Notes: a model not told the origin generated them from the sequence alone. Shown: positions 47,145-61,169, counted from the stretch's first letter. The stretch is DNA of 64,000 bases from Flaccisagitta enflata (GCA_965153355.1 OZ231126.1:19840001-19904000); one strand, 5' to 3'. Numbers and translations are program-made.

Positions 47145-47640
47145 TTCATTGAAAGGGCGTTTCCGCTCTTTTAACTCACCTTTACCTATTTGTCTTCTCC
47201 CTTTTCTTCTTCTTTCTCCTCTCTCTGCTTCTGCTTGTTCTTGTTGTTGTTGTTGTTGTTGTTGTTCTTCTTTTTCTTGTTCTTGTTGTTGTTGTTGTTG
47301 TTGTTGTTCTTCTTCTTCTTCTTCTTCTTCTTCTTCTTCTTCTTCTTCTTCTTCTTCTTCTTCTTCTTCTTCTTCTTCTTCTTCTTCTTCTTCTTCTTCT
47401 TCTTCTTCTTCTTCTTCTTCTTCTTCTTCTTCTTCTTCTTCTTCTTCTTCCTTTCTTTTTCTTCTTCTTCTTCTTCTTCTCCTCTTTTTCTTATTCTTTT
47501 TCTTTTTCTTTTTCTTTTTCTTTTTCTTTTTCTTTTTCTTTTTCTTTTTCTTTTTCTTCTTCTTCTTCTTCTTCTTCTTTTTCTTCTTCTTCCTCTTCAT
47601 CTTGTTATTATTCTTCTTCTTTTTCTGCTTCTTTTTCTTT
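46978..47640 (+). repeat. Compound (TTC)n/(TTTTC)n/(GTT)n block with duplicated spacer
   Basis: TTC 46981-47147 (with CTTTTT units at about 47059-47081), a repeated spacer at 47147-47200, GTT at about 47234-47310, TTC 47311-47452, CTTTTT units at about 47490-47558, and mixed TTC to 47640. Confidence 0.93.
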
Positions 47641-48100
47641 TTCTGCTTTATCTCCTTTTATTTTCTTTGTCTTTTTCTGCATGTCCATTTGCATTTGCAC
47701 AGAGAATGCCCTCTCTAAAAACAGCTTACAGCCACATTAATATTTGAAGTGAGATCATTTTTACACACAATGTGTTTAGTGATAGATCTCGCTAGTTACT
47801 AAATTCTTGCTAATGAGTTATGAATTATGTGTATTTTTAGTGATATTGAGATGTATTTTTTCAACGCGGTTATGATCATGATTTGACTGACGACATACAA
47901 CATTATATCGGTTATCTCAGCAATTTTTTTTCAATGTTTTGGACACACTCTCCTATTTCTTGTACCAGCCACATCCCATCCTCTTCTCTCGCTCTCCACC
48001 GTGATTTTATGGGTCCCTTGGCGCCCTGCGCTGGCCTTACTCAAGACTCCTCTCATTTCACTATCAATCTTCTGTCCACCACTGCCATTTCTTGTCGTCA

Positions 48101-48205
<105 letters not shown>

Positions 48206-48538
48206 TAAGGGTTGTTTTTCTTGTTGTTATTGTAGTTGTTATTTGCTCCATAGTTCCTTGATAAAGTTTCTACATCTTACGCCACACCCGTTGTATCTTG
48301 TGAATATATTAGGATCAAATCATTGCTCGATATTGTTATTGTTACTCCTTGACACCATCCTCTTATTTCTCATCCACCCTTTCTTCACCACTTTCCCTCC
48401 TCTACTTTCCTCCATTCCATCTCCTTTTGTTTTCCTTCTTGGCCGAAGATTTCTCACTTGCCTCATTTTCTTGCTCTCATCTCTTCTTTCCATTTTGGAT
48501 ATATTTGGTCAAATCTCTCACGTCAACGAGGGCCAAAG

Positions 48539-49165
<627 letters not shown>

Positions 49166-49735
49166 AAATAAACCCAGACAGACAAAGACAGGCAGATACA
49201 GCCAGACCTAGACAGACAGAGACAAAAAGAGACGGACATAGAGAAAAAACAAATCTGAAAAAAGTAAGACAAACCAAACCGACCACCTGAAAGTTCGACT
49301 GAAACAAAAATCAAAACTGTGGCGACACCTGCGCGGCAAATATGAACTATGGTACAGAAAAAAGCGAGCAATATCTCCGCGTGGGACCTTTTTTTTTATT
49401 CTTTTCCCTTCCCTTTCTCTTTCGGTGTTATTAAGAATGCATCAACTCACGGCATAAATATGGTAATTGGTTTTTTGAGGAATTTTCCGCCGATGTGAGT
49501 TCGTCTCGCCTCAATTCCTGGCCTTCCAACTTCCAAGCCCAAGGCAGCAAAAAACAATTCTTTGGTTACCCCACAATCATGAATACGGGAGACCACTTCC
49601 GACATGAATGCCATAACCACCAACAACACCATAACCGCTATTGATGAGAAAAAACAAAAAAACAAACAAAAAGATTTACACCAAACAGACAAAAAGGACA
49701 GAAATGAGAAAAAAATGTCATGACTTTACAACCTA

Positions 49736-50326
49736 CAGGGTGAACAACCTCAAGTGGGGGAAAGTAAAAGCTAATTACGCCTAAACAACTTAAGATATTC
49801 ATAATTTGAAAGTTGCTCCTGGTAGGGAACTGCCTGACATTTGTTCCTCTTGCTTTGGTTGGTCAAGATAGAAAAATTGAAACAGCTAAAAAGATATGAC
49901 CAAAAATGTGAAGGTTCCTCTCTAACCTCAAAATTGCTCATTGATTCTCAATCTAACTCAAGTTGCGGAGAAGAAAATGGAATGACTATATCAAGTTGGA
50001 TAAAAAAACCTAAAAGGCATTCATGGTGCTTCAGGTAGAAACAAAGAATGCAACATTTGGTTCAATAATTGATGGAAGAATAAAGCAACACCATTTGCCA
50101 GTTTCAAAGCACTCAAGTCTGAAAGTTGTTTTTTGAGCTATTTCTAGTTTTGGACATTTCAAAGATTTTCATATATCCTCTGAAGTATTTGAGCTAATGA
50201 CCTCAGCTTTGGCTTATATTAAATGTCAAGTAGATTTCTACCACACTGCAAAAGATGAAACATAGTACTCTGGCAGTTTTGGAATCCTAAGCTTTTACTT
50301 TCCCCCACTTGAGCTTGTTCACCGTG
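49736..50326. mobile_element. 591-bp TA-target element with 37-bp TIRs
   Basis: The ends are inverted repeats of 37 bp with two mismatches, sharing the block CTCAAGTGGGGGAAAGTAAA, and TA flanks both (49734-49735, 50327-50328). The size and TA target point to the Tc1/mariner/pogo group. The interior is AT-rich with no convincing transposase. It is almost the same length as the 38.4 kb element but shares no terminal sequence with it. Confidence 0.82.
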
Positions 50327-50328
50327 TA

Positions 50329-52423
50329 ATGTCAAAACCATCACCTTTATCTCTCACTCTGTTTGATTCTTTGTGATTTTGATAATCAACAAATCATATT
50401 TCGATTCTAAACATGATAGTATTACTATCGTAATTGCAGGTTGATTCCTCCACACAATCTGTGCGGAATTTAACCACCACACCCACCCATCTTCCATAAG
50501 GCATAACCTCAGTCATTCTTCCTTTTTTTTTCTACCCAAATTTTTGCTCCTATCAACGAATGACGTCTTTTTATTTTCGTTTCTCTTTTCAAAAACTTTG
50601 GCTTTCACTAAAAATTCATTGAGTTCCAAATTTCGTTGAGGGTTCAATTTCGCAATTCCTTCAAGGCGTTAAAGAATTTCCAGGGCTGGAATTCTTCCTC
50701 CGTTTTCAAATCTTTTGCTCGCTGAGCTTGGAATCTCCCTCCAACTTTCAAAAAAATTAGTTTCCCATCCCCCCTCCAGCCCATTGTGTATCTTGTTACT
50801 TTATCCTTACCTTCCTTCTCCAATTCTTCTATCCTCTGTTTTATCTTCAACTTCTTCATTCAATCTAATACTATCTAGGAAAAAAGTTTGCCAACACTCA
50901 TGGACGGTGTGTTTTTCCCTCTCACGCGCTCAAAACTCATACACTTGATTGTTTTTGGTTATTTCTGTACTTATACTAAGTAGAACAAAAGAGAGAAACA
51001 ATCTTAAATCCAATTCAGGGACCGCGAGTTTAGTTTGTTTATCACAACTCAGAGGATTGTAGAGGTGGTAGTTATAAAAATAATAGATTTTGGTCATTTT
51101 GGCTGAAAAATTTGGCTACTTCTCTTGACAAATCTGACTAAAAAATCCATGAGATTATGAAACTAAAGGGAAGAAGAAAAAAGAAGTCCTATTTTCTTGC
51201 CATTTCTGAAAGCACATGATCATCTTCAATTTAATGGCATTTCTAAACGGTTTGATGCACAGAGACGAGATTGCACTCAGATTTTAGATTTTTTGACTTA
51301 GATTAGAATACTTATAAATTTTGTTTACTTATCTTAGGAAGAAGTTGAAATATCTCTCTTTAAAGGTGTTGCCAAACATATTTCCTAGATAGTAGTTCAC
51401 TCCTCCTCCCTTCTTGGGCACCATCCCCCTCATTCTACTGCGTCGCTTTCAATTTTCCAATACCCCCTATCACATCACCAGCACCCCCAGCGAGCCCCGC
51501 CCCCTATTACTGAGTCTCCCCTTTGATCTTCTTCCCCAATGTTCCGCTTTGTCGTTTTCAATTTTCCGGTACCCCCCGACGACATATGCAGGTGACGTGA
51601 GTTCCCAAATGCCATAACTTATGTCTTTGCATCGTTGACGCCACATTAACCGATATCTCAAAAACCGACGCGAAAGAAGCGCCTTCTAAAAAGACGGAAT
51701 GAGAATTCAAAGGGTGGAAGGGGGAAAGTGAATCTGCCAGTCTGTGAGGTTCAGGGATTTGCTTTGAAGGAAGGTAGGAGGATTTGAATGTTTCTATGTC
51801 CATGTTTTATAAGTGACTATTTCTTGTCCATATGAAACCCTGTTTTTTTCTTAATTTGACTTTCTCCCATTAACCCATTATCTTCGGCGACTTGGAAATG
51901 ACGGTTAATGAATGTGTGAAATATGGAGGTTGTCATCAAATCGGAAATTTCAAGGTCAGAACTCCACACGAGTTTGCAATTCCAGATTGGCAGCAATCAA
52001 TCGTATCGCAAAATTCAATCACTATGCAAATCTTTTAAGGGAGCACGCAGCGTCCGTCCGTCTGTTCGTCCGTCCGCCCTTTCTTCACACATACACAGAG
52101 TTTTCCCGGCGTTTACAGGTGGGGAGGAGAAAACATACTCACAGGAAGGGAAAGGTGGAGGAAGTGATACTCGCTGTTAAAAAAAATGCTCAAAGCGTCA
52201 AAAATAATGGAATAATTGAATTTTTTTTCATCGGTGTTTCGGCCCTAAGGAGTTGAAAGGGAGGGAGTGAGATGAGAGAGGGAGAAAGTGGAAAGGGGTA
52301 TGGAAGCGAAATAAGGAAATGATCTAGTAGATGAAGAAGAAAGGAAAGGAGAGAATTAAAGTATTGAAAAGTGAAACCAAGAAAATCAATTTTTTCAGTC
52401 TAGGAATTGAGCTGCGGGCTTAT
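50329..52423. other. No gene recognised
   Basis: Unique AT-rich sequence. A short direct repeat of a TTTCAATTTTCCRRTACCCC block occurs at about 51445 and 51555. Confidence 0.45.
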
Positions 52424-52533
<110 letters not shown>

Positions 52534-52678
52534 GAGAATGAGAATGAAGAAAGAAAAGGGAGCGAGTGAATTTCGCGCGCAACCCCCCGCGGCAGTTGGT
52601 GACGCTAAAACGGTTATGGTGACGGTTTTTTTTTAACTTTCAAAATTTTGTTCGCGATTGCCTTGACGTCTGAGGAAG

Positions 52679-52679
<1 letters not shown>

Positions 52680-52773
<94 letters not shown>
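52680..52773 (+). repeat. (GA)n microsatellite
   Basis: About 46 units with one ATA. Confidence 0.94.
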
Positions 52774-52775
<2 letters not shown>

Positions 52776-52982
52776 ACAGTAAGAGAGTGAGAGTATGAGA
52801 ATGAGAATTTCGCTACAGGGGCAAAACCCGTAAAGGCAAATTTTACGACCCGAATGAAATTCCAAGTGAAATGGAGACTAAAAAAAAAAAAGAGGAACTG
52901 AAACTGAAACCGAAAAATGGGAAACAAGGTGAAACATTTTGAAATGGCTTCTTGTGTTCCTTTTTTCCTTTCTTTCCTTCAC

Positions 52983-53010
52983 TCTTTCTTTCTTTCTTTC
53001 TTTCTTTTTT

Positions 53011-53097
<87 letters not shown>

Positions 53098-53121
53098 CTC
53101 TTTCTTTCTTTCTTTCTTTCT
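52983..53121 (+). repeat. (CTTT)n microsatellite
   Basis: About 33 units. Confidence 0.95.
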
Positions 53122-53676
53122 GCCTCAGTCTGTTTGTCTGTCTGTAACTTGATCTTTTTCCTTCCTTCTATCTGCTCCTATTTTCGTTCTGTCATTCCAA
53201 ATGGTTCTTGTATCTCCCCCCTCCCCTGTCATTTTCTTCAGTCGTTCAAATACTTTGTCTCTTTGCACTTTGTTCGCCCATCTTTCTTTCTGTCCGTCTT
53301 TCTTTGTCTTTCCTCAAGTCTTTTTGTCTGTCTGTCTTTGTCTTCCCTAATATCTTCGCCTTTGTCATTCTCAGAGCGTCATTGCGACCGAGTCTTATGT
53401 CTCCTATCGAACCATCAGGACTGAAAATGATTTGAGATGATGGGTGATTCCCAGGAGGGGGTGAGGAAGAGGAAGAGGAGGAAGAAAATGAGGAAGAGAA
53501 GGCAGAGCAAAGTGATGGCTAGGAAGAAGGGGTGAGGAGGGAGGGAAGCAGAAGGAGAAAGACGTCGGGGAAACAATTTTGAGTTGAAAGAGCCATTTCT
53601 ATTTTTAGCAATTTTTTCTGAAAAAAAGAAGACATTTTCACAGACATGCTGAATATGGGAGAGGCAAAAAGGGAGG

Positions 53677-53837
53677 AAACAAGGCCGGATACACGGCCAT
53701 CAGTTGTGGACGGGTGGGCAGGGGCAGAAATGCGCGTTTTCCCACTTTTCAACTCGATCACCACGGACCAACCAACCGACCAACCAACGGACGGACAAAG
53801 CCTCTTATAGAGTTGCGTGTCCGCAACTAAAAAGGTC
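53677..53837 (+). repeat. Dispersed hairpin repeat, full copy
   Basis: A full-length copy with the leader ACAAGGCCGGATACACGGCC, stem halves at 53702-53711 and 53819-53828, and the conserved CAAAGCCTCTTATAGAGTTG block. It is the closest in the window to the 33.2 kb copy. Confidence 0.8.
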
Positions 53838-53839
53838 TA

Positions 53840-54478
53840 ACAACTTTTAGATATGCATGCGCCAGATTTAGTGCGGACATAACGGACAAAACGGACGAAA
53901 CGCATTTACAAGGTGAAAGCTTAAGCGACTCGTCGCACACATACACAGTGCATATAGGTGCGTCCACGGGATTAGAGGCTTCCGTCTTCGCTGATGCTTG
54001 GGCTCGTACATTTTAGAGACACGTGTCAAAAGGCGCCAACGAACACGCGTACATGCACACGCTTTACTGCTCTGTATTTCGCACGTGTTTTACAGCCTCG
54101 AAGTGCACGTGTCGAACAGCCCCGGCGGACACGCTTGCTACAGCCCCGGCGGGCATGCACACACACACACGCGGACTCTTGTCTTGCACCTTTTTGGCGC
54201 TCGCTCTGTGGGGCAACTCTCCACTTGTCTCTCTGGTCATCCGTGGTCATTTTTCGGCGACTGAAGGAGTTTATCATTCATTCGCATATTCGCCCATTTT
54301 CTCGTTTGTCTGCCCGCCGGAAAAAGCGAATGCGGGGAAATAAGAGAGTCAGATGGTCATTTGGTTCAATTTGGTCAGTCGGTCAGATTTCCAATGAGAT
54401 GAAAAGTGGAGATAAATCGTGTGTCTCTTTATCTGGATCTCTCTCCCTTCTCATCGTGAAGATGAAAAAAAATCTTTG

Positions 54479-54480
<2 letters not shown>
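53840..54480. other. GC-richer stretch with CACGTG-like motifs
   Basis: Between 54010 and 54180 there are many ACACGCGT/GTGCACGTG motifs and a near-tandem CAGCCCCGGCGG pair. No exon is supported. Confidence 0.4.

Positions 54481-54482
<2 letters not shown>

Positions 54483-54534
<52 letters not shown>
54483..54534 (+). repeat. (CT)n microsatellite
   Basis: About 25 units. Confidence 0.92.
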
Positions 54535-54679
54535 AAACCTGAGTTTTCTTTTTAACTTTATCTTATTAATTAGATTACTTAAAAAAGATTAGACTATCGA
54601 TGGGCGTAAATTTTCTTTGTTTGCTTTTCTTATCATTTTCTCTTTTATTTCGGCTTAGTCGCTTCTAGTCAAAGATGGT

Positions 54680-54681
54680 TC

Positions 54682-54772
<91 letters not shown>

Positions 54773-54776
54773 TTTT

Positions 54777-54823
<47 letters not shown>

Positions 54824-54985
54824 GTTTTTTTCTCTCTTTCTTTTTTCTTTCTCTCTTTCATGCATTTTTGCAGTCGTTGTTAGCTAAAAGGTTATTTTGT
54901 TTGTTTGTCTGTTTGTTTTTGTTTGTGTTTGTTTGTTTGTTTGTTTGTTTGTATGTTTGTTTGTTATTGTTTGTCTTTGTTTGTC
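54680..54985 (+). repeat. (CTTT)n then (TGTT)n
   Basis: CTTT at 54680-54824, then TGTT units at about 54895-54985 after a 70-bp gap. Confidence 0.93.
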
Positions 54986-55227
54986 TATATCCATCTTTCT
55001 CTTTCTTCCTCCACCTCTTTCTTTTATCTTTCCTACTCGCTTGCATCTTCCTCTCCCATATTTCAGTGTTTTTGACCCCACAAGACTTAACTCCTCACGT
55101 GAAATCAATCAATCAATTAATCAATTAAACTGGATCAATTAACTTTTTCCGCTTTCTCCTTCTTCCTCGCCATGATTAAGTCCATCTGCGTTTTCTTTTT
55201 CTCCTGTACGCGCGGTCTCTCTCTTTC

Positions 55228-55337
<110 letters not shown>

Positions 55338-55512
55338 TCTCATACCCCACCTCTTTTCACCTCATCTTATTTACATACATGCATCTCACTCTCTCTCCCA
55401 CTGTTGTGGTTTGATGATTGAAATCAAAGCAAAACCAGGCCGAGGTCTTACCTGAAAACAAACCGCCTTTCAATTTGTTTTATATCATCTAGTCTTTGGG
55501 GGCAGGGAGAAA

Positions 55513-55740
<228 letters not shown>

Positions 55741-55867
55741 GATGAAAAGGTGGAGAGGCAAAGAGAAAATGTGTAAACATGCTATGCTTTTTTTTCAAGC
55801 CACCAACGAGCAAAAAAAGTAAGAAAAAAGTTTTTTGGGGCCAAGAACAACATCATATACAACAAGG

Positions 55868-56258
<391 letters not shown>

Positions 56259-56502
56259 ATGTATTCAACTGAGTTAAGATTGGCGCTTAGGAGGAAACGT
56301 GTATCGCCTTAGGGTGGTTTATCCCTTCCTTTTCTATGTCCCTCTTGCTCTCTGTCTCTGTTTTTGTCTGTCTCTATATCCAATGTCTGTCTATATCCAT
56401 ATCCATTGTCTACATCGATTGTCTATATCCATTGTCTATCTGTCTGTCTCTTTCATTTTCCAGTCTGTGTCTGTGTTTCTGTCTCTGTCTGTCTTTTGCT
56501 CT

Positions 56503-56640
<138 letters not shown>

Positions 56641-56774
56641 GACACTGTCATTCATCCTTCTGTCTCCTCTCTCCCATTTTTGGGAGTGGTGGCAGAGAGA
56701 GCCATCCTGTCGTCTCGATGTTACCACCTGCTGAGCCAACTGACCACTGACGCCACCATGGACACGATCATGAC

Positions 56775-56912
56775 CGTGATGAAGAGGACGATGATGAGGA
56801 CGCTGACGACGATGACGACGAAGATGACGACGACTTTGACGTCGCTGATGACGGTGATGACGACGGCGCTGACGACGCTGACGACGACCATGACGACAAC
56901 AACTACGCTGTG
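56775..56912 (+). repeat. Degenerate (GAC/GAT)n
   Basis: GACGACGATGACG-type units, moderately decayed. Confidence 0.75.
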
Positions 56913-57793
56913 ACGACAATGTCAACCATGTTAGCGACGATGATCACAAATGATGATCCCGCCTAGATTTGACTAAATTAGGATTGAAATACTCATTTGA
57001 ATATAGAACGCATCTTTGATCGGCTGGGTTTTTGTGTTCACACTGATCATGCGTTCAGCATTTCCAATTTGCTTCACAGCAGATCAAGGATTAAAACTGA
57101 TGCGAGAAAGATTTTGATTGATAAGAGGATTTCTATGTTCTTTTAAAATGATGTTTTTTCTGGGACAAATCTATTCGACATTTTATGAGTTCAGAGAAGA
57201 GGATTCGTGTCTTCGAGTACGACATCCTGGACGAGATGAGGTGGTGAAGAATTAGTCTTAAAAACAGCATTATAAAAGAAAAAAAGTGTGAAACAATTGA
57301 AACATGGTCATTATTTGTCATTATTCAAGTTTTATTCAGTTGCTGTGGTGCAAAAACCGCGTGAAAACGCCCTTCTACCCTCTACCCAAGCAAGTAATAC
57401 AGATGGATCGACAGACAGACGGACTGACCAACAGACATAACGGTACATATATTCATGTACACGCGACTGAAAAATGCGGCAGCAAAGACCCGTATTTGAA
57501 GCGTAATTCTTTTTGCATATTGATGTTTTGTTTAATTCTTGCTTGTTCTATGACATTTATTTGTTTGCACTTCTATAAAATTTTTTTTCAAATAATGGCT
57601 ACAAATTCAAAACCATTGAGGTCAATCGAATCATCCTAAACAGCTGTTAATTGATATTCCAAGTTGCTGTTTTTAGTGGTTTAATTGTTTGGACGAGATG
57701 ATTGCAAAGTTTTATATCAGGGTGAACATAAGTAAAAAAACACGGCTCAGGAGTTGGGTTCCAACAATGGAAACAATTTTGCTTTTTTCTTAC
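56913..57793. other. No gene seen
   Basis: AT-rich unique sequence with an ACAGACGGACTGACC patch at 57410-57435. Confidence 0.45.
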
Positions 57794-57918
57794 TTTGGAA
57801 GCAGCCGCAGCCTTCATCTTACGGCTAACCGGCGGCTGCAGCTCACGCTGGGTGTAACCCATTGGTGGCAACTGTCGATGGGTAGCAGAGTACCGATAGG
57901 GGTGGGGGAACGTCACAT
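57794..57918 (-). CDS. Candidate coding exon, unknown product
   Basis: On the minus strand a TTTTCTACTTCCATAG acceptor precedes, and a GTAAGA donor follows, a 125-bp open segment. It is GC-richer than its surroundings and encodes about 41 residues, including PHPYRYSATHRQLPPMGYTQ, then RELQPPVSRKMKAAAASK. The mix of Pro, Tyr, Gln and basic residues is protein-like, and I do not recognise it. The frame stays open for about another 50 codons past the donor. The + strand is also open across the region, which weakens the case. No partner exon was identified. Confidence 0.25.
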
Positions 57919-58336
57919 CTATGGAAGTAGAAAACAATCTTTCTTTCAAATTTTTGAATTAAGCTTAGGCTCCCTCCACCAAAAGCGCTGCATTTTCACG
58001 CTCTCCACTTCGCTCCTCAACATCTTCTGTAGAATCACTTCCCGCTTATTGCATCTTTTCTCCCTTGACCATCCAAAGAAAGAGGGAGAGAGAAAGCCAG
58101 TTTTTATCGCGGTTTTCACCTTTTAGATTTGCTTAAAAGCCGCAAGGATTTCCTCTCTTCTTTCTCTCTTTTGGATGTTGACCACCCAAAAACTTTGCAG
58201 GCGCGGGCTCAGAGCATCACAGGCGCACCTTTCATGAGTCCCAAGACGACGTTCCTTATCCCGAGCCGCCTCCTCTCTTTACTGTCCCTCTCTATTTCTA
58301 TGAATCACCCATTCTCTCTGTCTCTCTGTCTGTCTT

Positions 58337-58384
<48 letters not shown>
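58337..58384 (+). repeat. (CT)n microsatellite
   Basis: About 24 units. Confidence 0.92.
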
Positions 58385-58388
<4 letters not shown>

Positions 58389-58749
58389 GTCCATCGTAAA
58401 ATGAGGAATGAATAAACTACAGTGGAACCCCGCAGTAACGGATTTCAAGGGACTAGCTGTTTTTTTCCGGTTGTGCCGAATTCCGGTGTTGCCATTTGAC
58501 TACTTTTGATCATGATTAAGCAAGGAATAATTAAGTATTTACGCAGGAAGACAGCACATCCTACAACAAAAAGATAGCGAAAAGCAGCAATGACATAGAA
58601 TAGGTAAAAATAGATGTAAAATAATAAGATTGAATGTCAGACTGATAGACAATCAGACAGACAGAAAGACAGGCAGCAATAAAGACAGATTTGAAGACAG
58701 AAAGATTGACTGACATCCAAATGAATCCACAAGTCACGCGGGGTCACAA

Positions 58750-58925
58750 TGTTGTTGCGGATGGGTGGGCAGGGGCATTCAACCCTCATACATACCCTCC
58801 CCCATCCCATGACCACGAACAGACAATCATGACTGCAGCATCGTAAATGAGCATTATCACATTTTTTGACTCGATCATCATGGATTGACAAAGCCCGTTA
58901 TAGATTTGCCTGCCCAACTAAACAG
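58750..58925 (+). repeat. Dispersed hairpin repeat, diverged copy
   Basis: GTTGCGGATGGGTGGGCAGG at the start, GACTCGATCATCATGGATTG in the middle, and CAAAGCCCGTTATAG with TGCCCAACTAAA at the end identify a diverged member. The centre is replaced by unrelated sequence. Confidence 0.65.
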
Positions 58926-58972
58926 ATAATCGGACCAAAAAAAAACATTTTTTAAGCGTGTGACATGTGTCA

Positions 58973-59112
58973 ATGAATGAATGATGAATGATTTTATTTA
59001 CGAAAACATAGAACTACTATACAATGCAAAGAATTGTAGGAGCCCGCCTCGAAGGATAGCCTGTAAAGTCTGCACGCGGGGTTCCTAATCCTATTCTTGC
59101 AATATCGAGTAT
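58973..59112 (-). mobile_element. LINE 3' end with CATT-type tail, heavily truncated
   Basis: Read on the minus strand, this stretch of about 140 bp ends in an AATAAAATCATTCATCATTC-like tail. Before that comes a GGCGGGCTCCTACAATTC block of the kind seen at the ends of CR1/L2-type LINEs. No coding part remains. The assignment rests on the tail form and the GC-rich block, not on a database match. It lies inside the interval bounded by the possible pogo-like termini at 58420-59930. Confidence 0.45.
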
Positions 59113-59165
59113 CTCCACTTTTTTGCGATGGAAAATGAATCCTCTTATTCCATCATGAAGTCATT

Positions 59166-59250
59166 TTTAGTCGCGTGCACGCGACTCTACACCCCGCTTT
59201 GTCGGTCCGTCGGTCCGTCGGTCCGTCGGTCCGTCCGTCGGTCCGTCACA
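59166..59250 (-). repeat. Partial inverted copy of the hairpin repeat with CGGTCCGT array
   Basis: TTTTAGTCGCG begins it and is followed by a perfect 18-bp palindrome (59169-59186). Then come a CGCTTTGTC block and about five tandem CGGTCCGT units, the reverse of the GACGGACG array in the full copies. Confidence 0.6.
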
Positions 59251-59284
59251 CTTTACTTTTTTTGTAATATAACGTCAACTCTTA

Positions 59285-59470
59285 GGTAATTTTAGGTCTT
59301 TTTTAGTCATTAACAGTTATTCTAAGTCATTTTGAGTCATTTTAAGTCATTTTAAGTTATTCCGAGTCATTTTAAGTTATTTTAGGTCATTTTTGGTCAT
59401 TAGGTTTTTAGTCATTTTAAGTCCTTTTTGGACATTTTAAGTCATTCTAAGTCATTCAAAGTCATTTTTA
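59285..59470 (+). repeat. Degenerate GTCATTTTAA minisatellite
   Basis: About 15 imperfect 10-11 bp units (AAGTCATTTT, GGTCATTTTT and similar). AT-rich and non-coding. Confidence 0.75.
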
Positions 59471-59586
59471 CCCTGTAAATCTCGCACGCAACTTATAGGT
59501 GTTGGCCTTGTTTTTTTATGCAAGATGTTTATTGTTAGAGAAGGATGAAATTCATGAAAAGTGCGTCAGTCATGCATCTGTGGGTA

Positions 59587-59589
<3 letters not shown>

Positions 59590-59650
<61 letters not shown>
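59590..59650 (+). repeat. (CT)n microsatellite
   Basis: About 30 units. Confidence 0.93.
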
Positions 59651-59653
<3 letters not shown>

Positions 59654-59932
59654 CTTCGTGACGGCAAATCTTATTGATGCCGACTATTTCACCACTAGTT
59701 CGGCGGCGATTGCCATTGACCGATGCCGATTTTCCGTTATTGGCCTAGGGATTACCATCCATTGGACTGCTCAGGTCATGCGAATTAGACGAACTTTTCG
59801 ATACAGGCGAGGCCGGTACTAACGAGATTTTTTAACAAAGAAATAAAAGAAAAATACAGGGACCAATGAAATGTTTCCGCTACTGCTGGGTTTCCGTTAC
59901 TCTTGGGTCCGTTATTGCAAAGTTTAACTGTA

Positions 59933-61169
59933 TGTGGAAAGAAAGAAAAGGAATCGGAAAAGGGAAAAGATTTTAGGGAGAATCGGAGAATAAGAGACAA
60001 ATTGAATGATACGAGGATGGGAGGATGGGAGGATGATGAAGGGAGAGAGATTGAACAACTGTAGACGAGATTGAGGGAGCTACGAAATGGGGCGAGGGGG
60101 GGGGATAGGGGGAGCTGGTTGATCAATCAGTATGCAGTTCAATCTGATCAAAGTAATAGTGAAACAGTTCGATGATGCTGTATCTGTGTCTGGCTATTTT
60201 CGAACACAATTTCCCGCCTCTGAAACAGTCTGCTGGAAATCACTTTCATATTTGCAGGTTCCTTTACCTCATCTTATCTCCAATATCATCTACTACTTAC
60301 AGAAGAAGAGAGAGATAGACATTCTTCGCCCTTTATCCCTTTTCTTCCTGACCTCCAGTAGACCTTCTCAGGGTCATCTTCCACTTAATTCTTTTTGCAT
60401 CCGGGGTTTTTGTCCCCTCTCACTTCTCTTTTGCATCTTTCCCGTCATCCGGGTCACTCGGCTATGAATTTCGTTTTGGAAACCCAAAAGGTCAAAATGT
60501 CTCCTTTTCTCGCTCCTCTTCCTCGCTCCTCTTCCTCTTCCTCTTTACTTTCTTTACTTCTTTTCATCTTCTTACTCCTCCTCTTACTCCTTCTCCTCCT
60601 CAACCATTCCCAGGAGGTGACCATAATTTTTCCTTAAGAGGAATGCCCATTAAGGGCAGAGAGGGAAGAATATAGAAGCTGCGACAGATGGAGGAAGGGG
60701 CGGGGCAGGAGGAGGAGTAAGAAGAGGAGGATACAGATAAGTTAAGAAGATGAGGAGGTGGTGGCCTTTGGTTGCTTTTTCCATAGAAGAGCCCCGGGGG
60801 CCACTAGGGGGACTTTCAGAGACCACTTTGGGGACTTTTGAGACTTGAGAAAATTTCCTCCATGTTTTTTGCCCAAATACGAATATGTCAAAGGTTTTTC
60901 ATGAATCTGCCAGCATCCACCGCTCATAATGGAATCTGGGCTATCTGTGTCTTGTCTTTCTCTGTGTCTCTCACCTTTCTGGATCGGCGTTTCTGTCTCT
61001 CTGATAGGTTTAGCAGGTTTTTTTCACGCTTGGAACAAAAATATATCAGAAAATACAATTATGAATTTGAGTTCTTTATGTGTAATGGTTTTGATTTAAA
61101 ATGCTTCACGATCATTACAAACTGTCGTCCTCATCTGATTTTTTCAACTTATTGCCTTTTTGTACAGTT
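59933..61169. other. No gene seen
   Basis: Unique sequence, pyrimidine-biased in 60300-60600 and purine-rich in 60640-60760. Confidence 0.45.

Larger units (their letters stand above)
58420..59930. mobile_element. Possible pogo-like element with nested insertions
   Basis: The left end is CAGTGGAACCCCGCAGTAAC and the right end, inverted, is CAGTTAAACTTTGCAATAAC. The outer 22 bases of the two ends agree at about 16 positions, and TA flanks both (58418-58419, 59931-59932). The 1.5 kb between them contains one copy and one partial copy of the dispersed hairpin repeat, a LINE tail, a GTCATTTTAA minisatellite and a CT tract. This fits an old element that has been a landing site, but it could also be two unrelated solo ends. 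No transposase motif was seen. Confidence 0.45.

Noticed and set aside
46958-47747. Poly-Lys/poly-Glu (minus) and poly-Ser/poly-Phe (plus) frames
   Set aside because: TTC/GAA repeat translation, broken only by the duplicated spacer.
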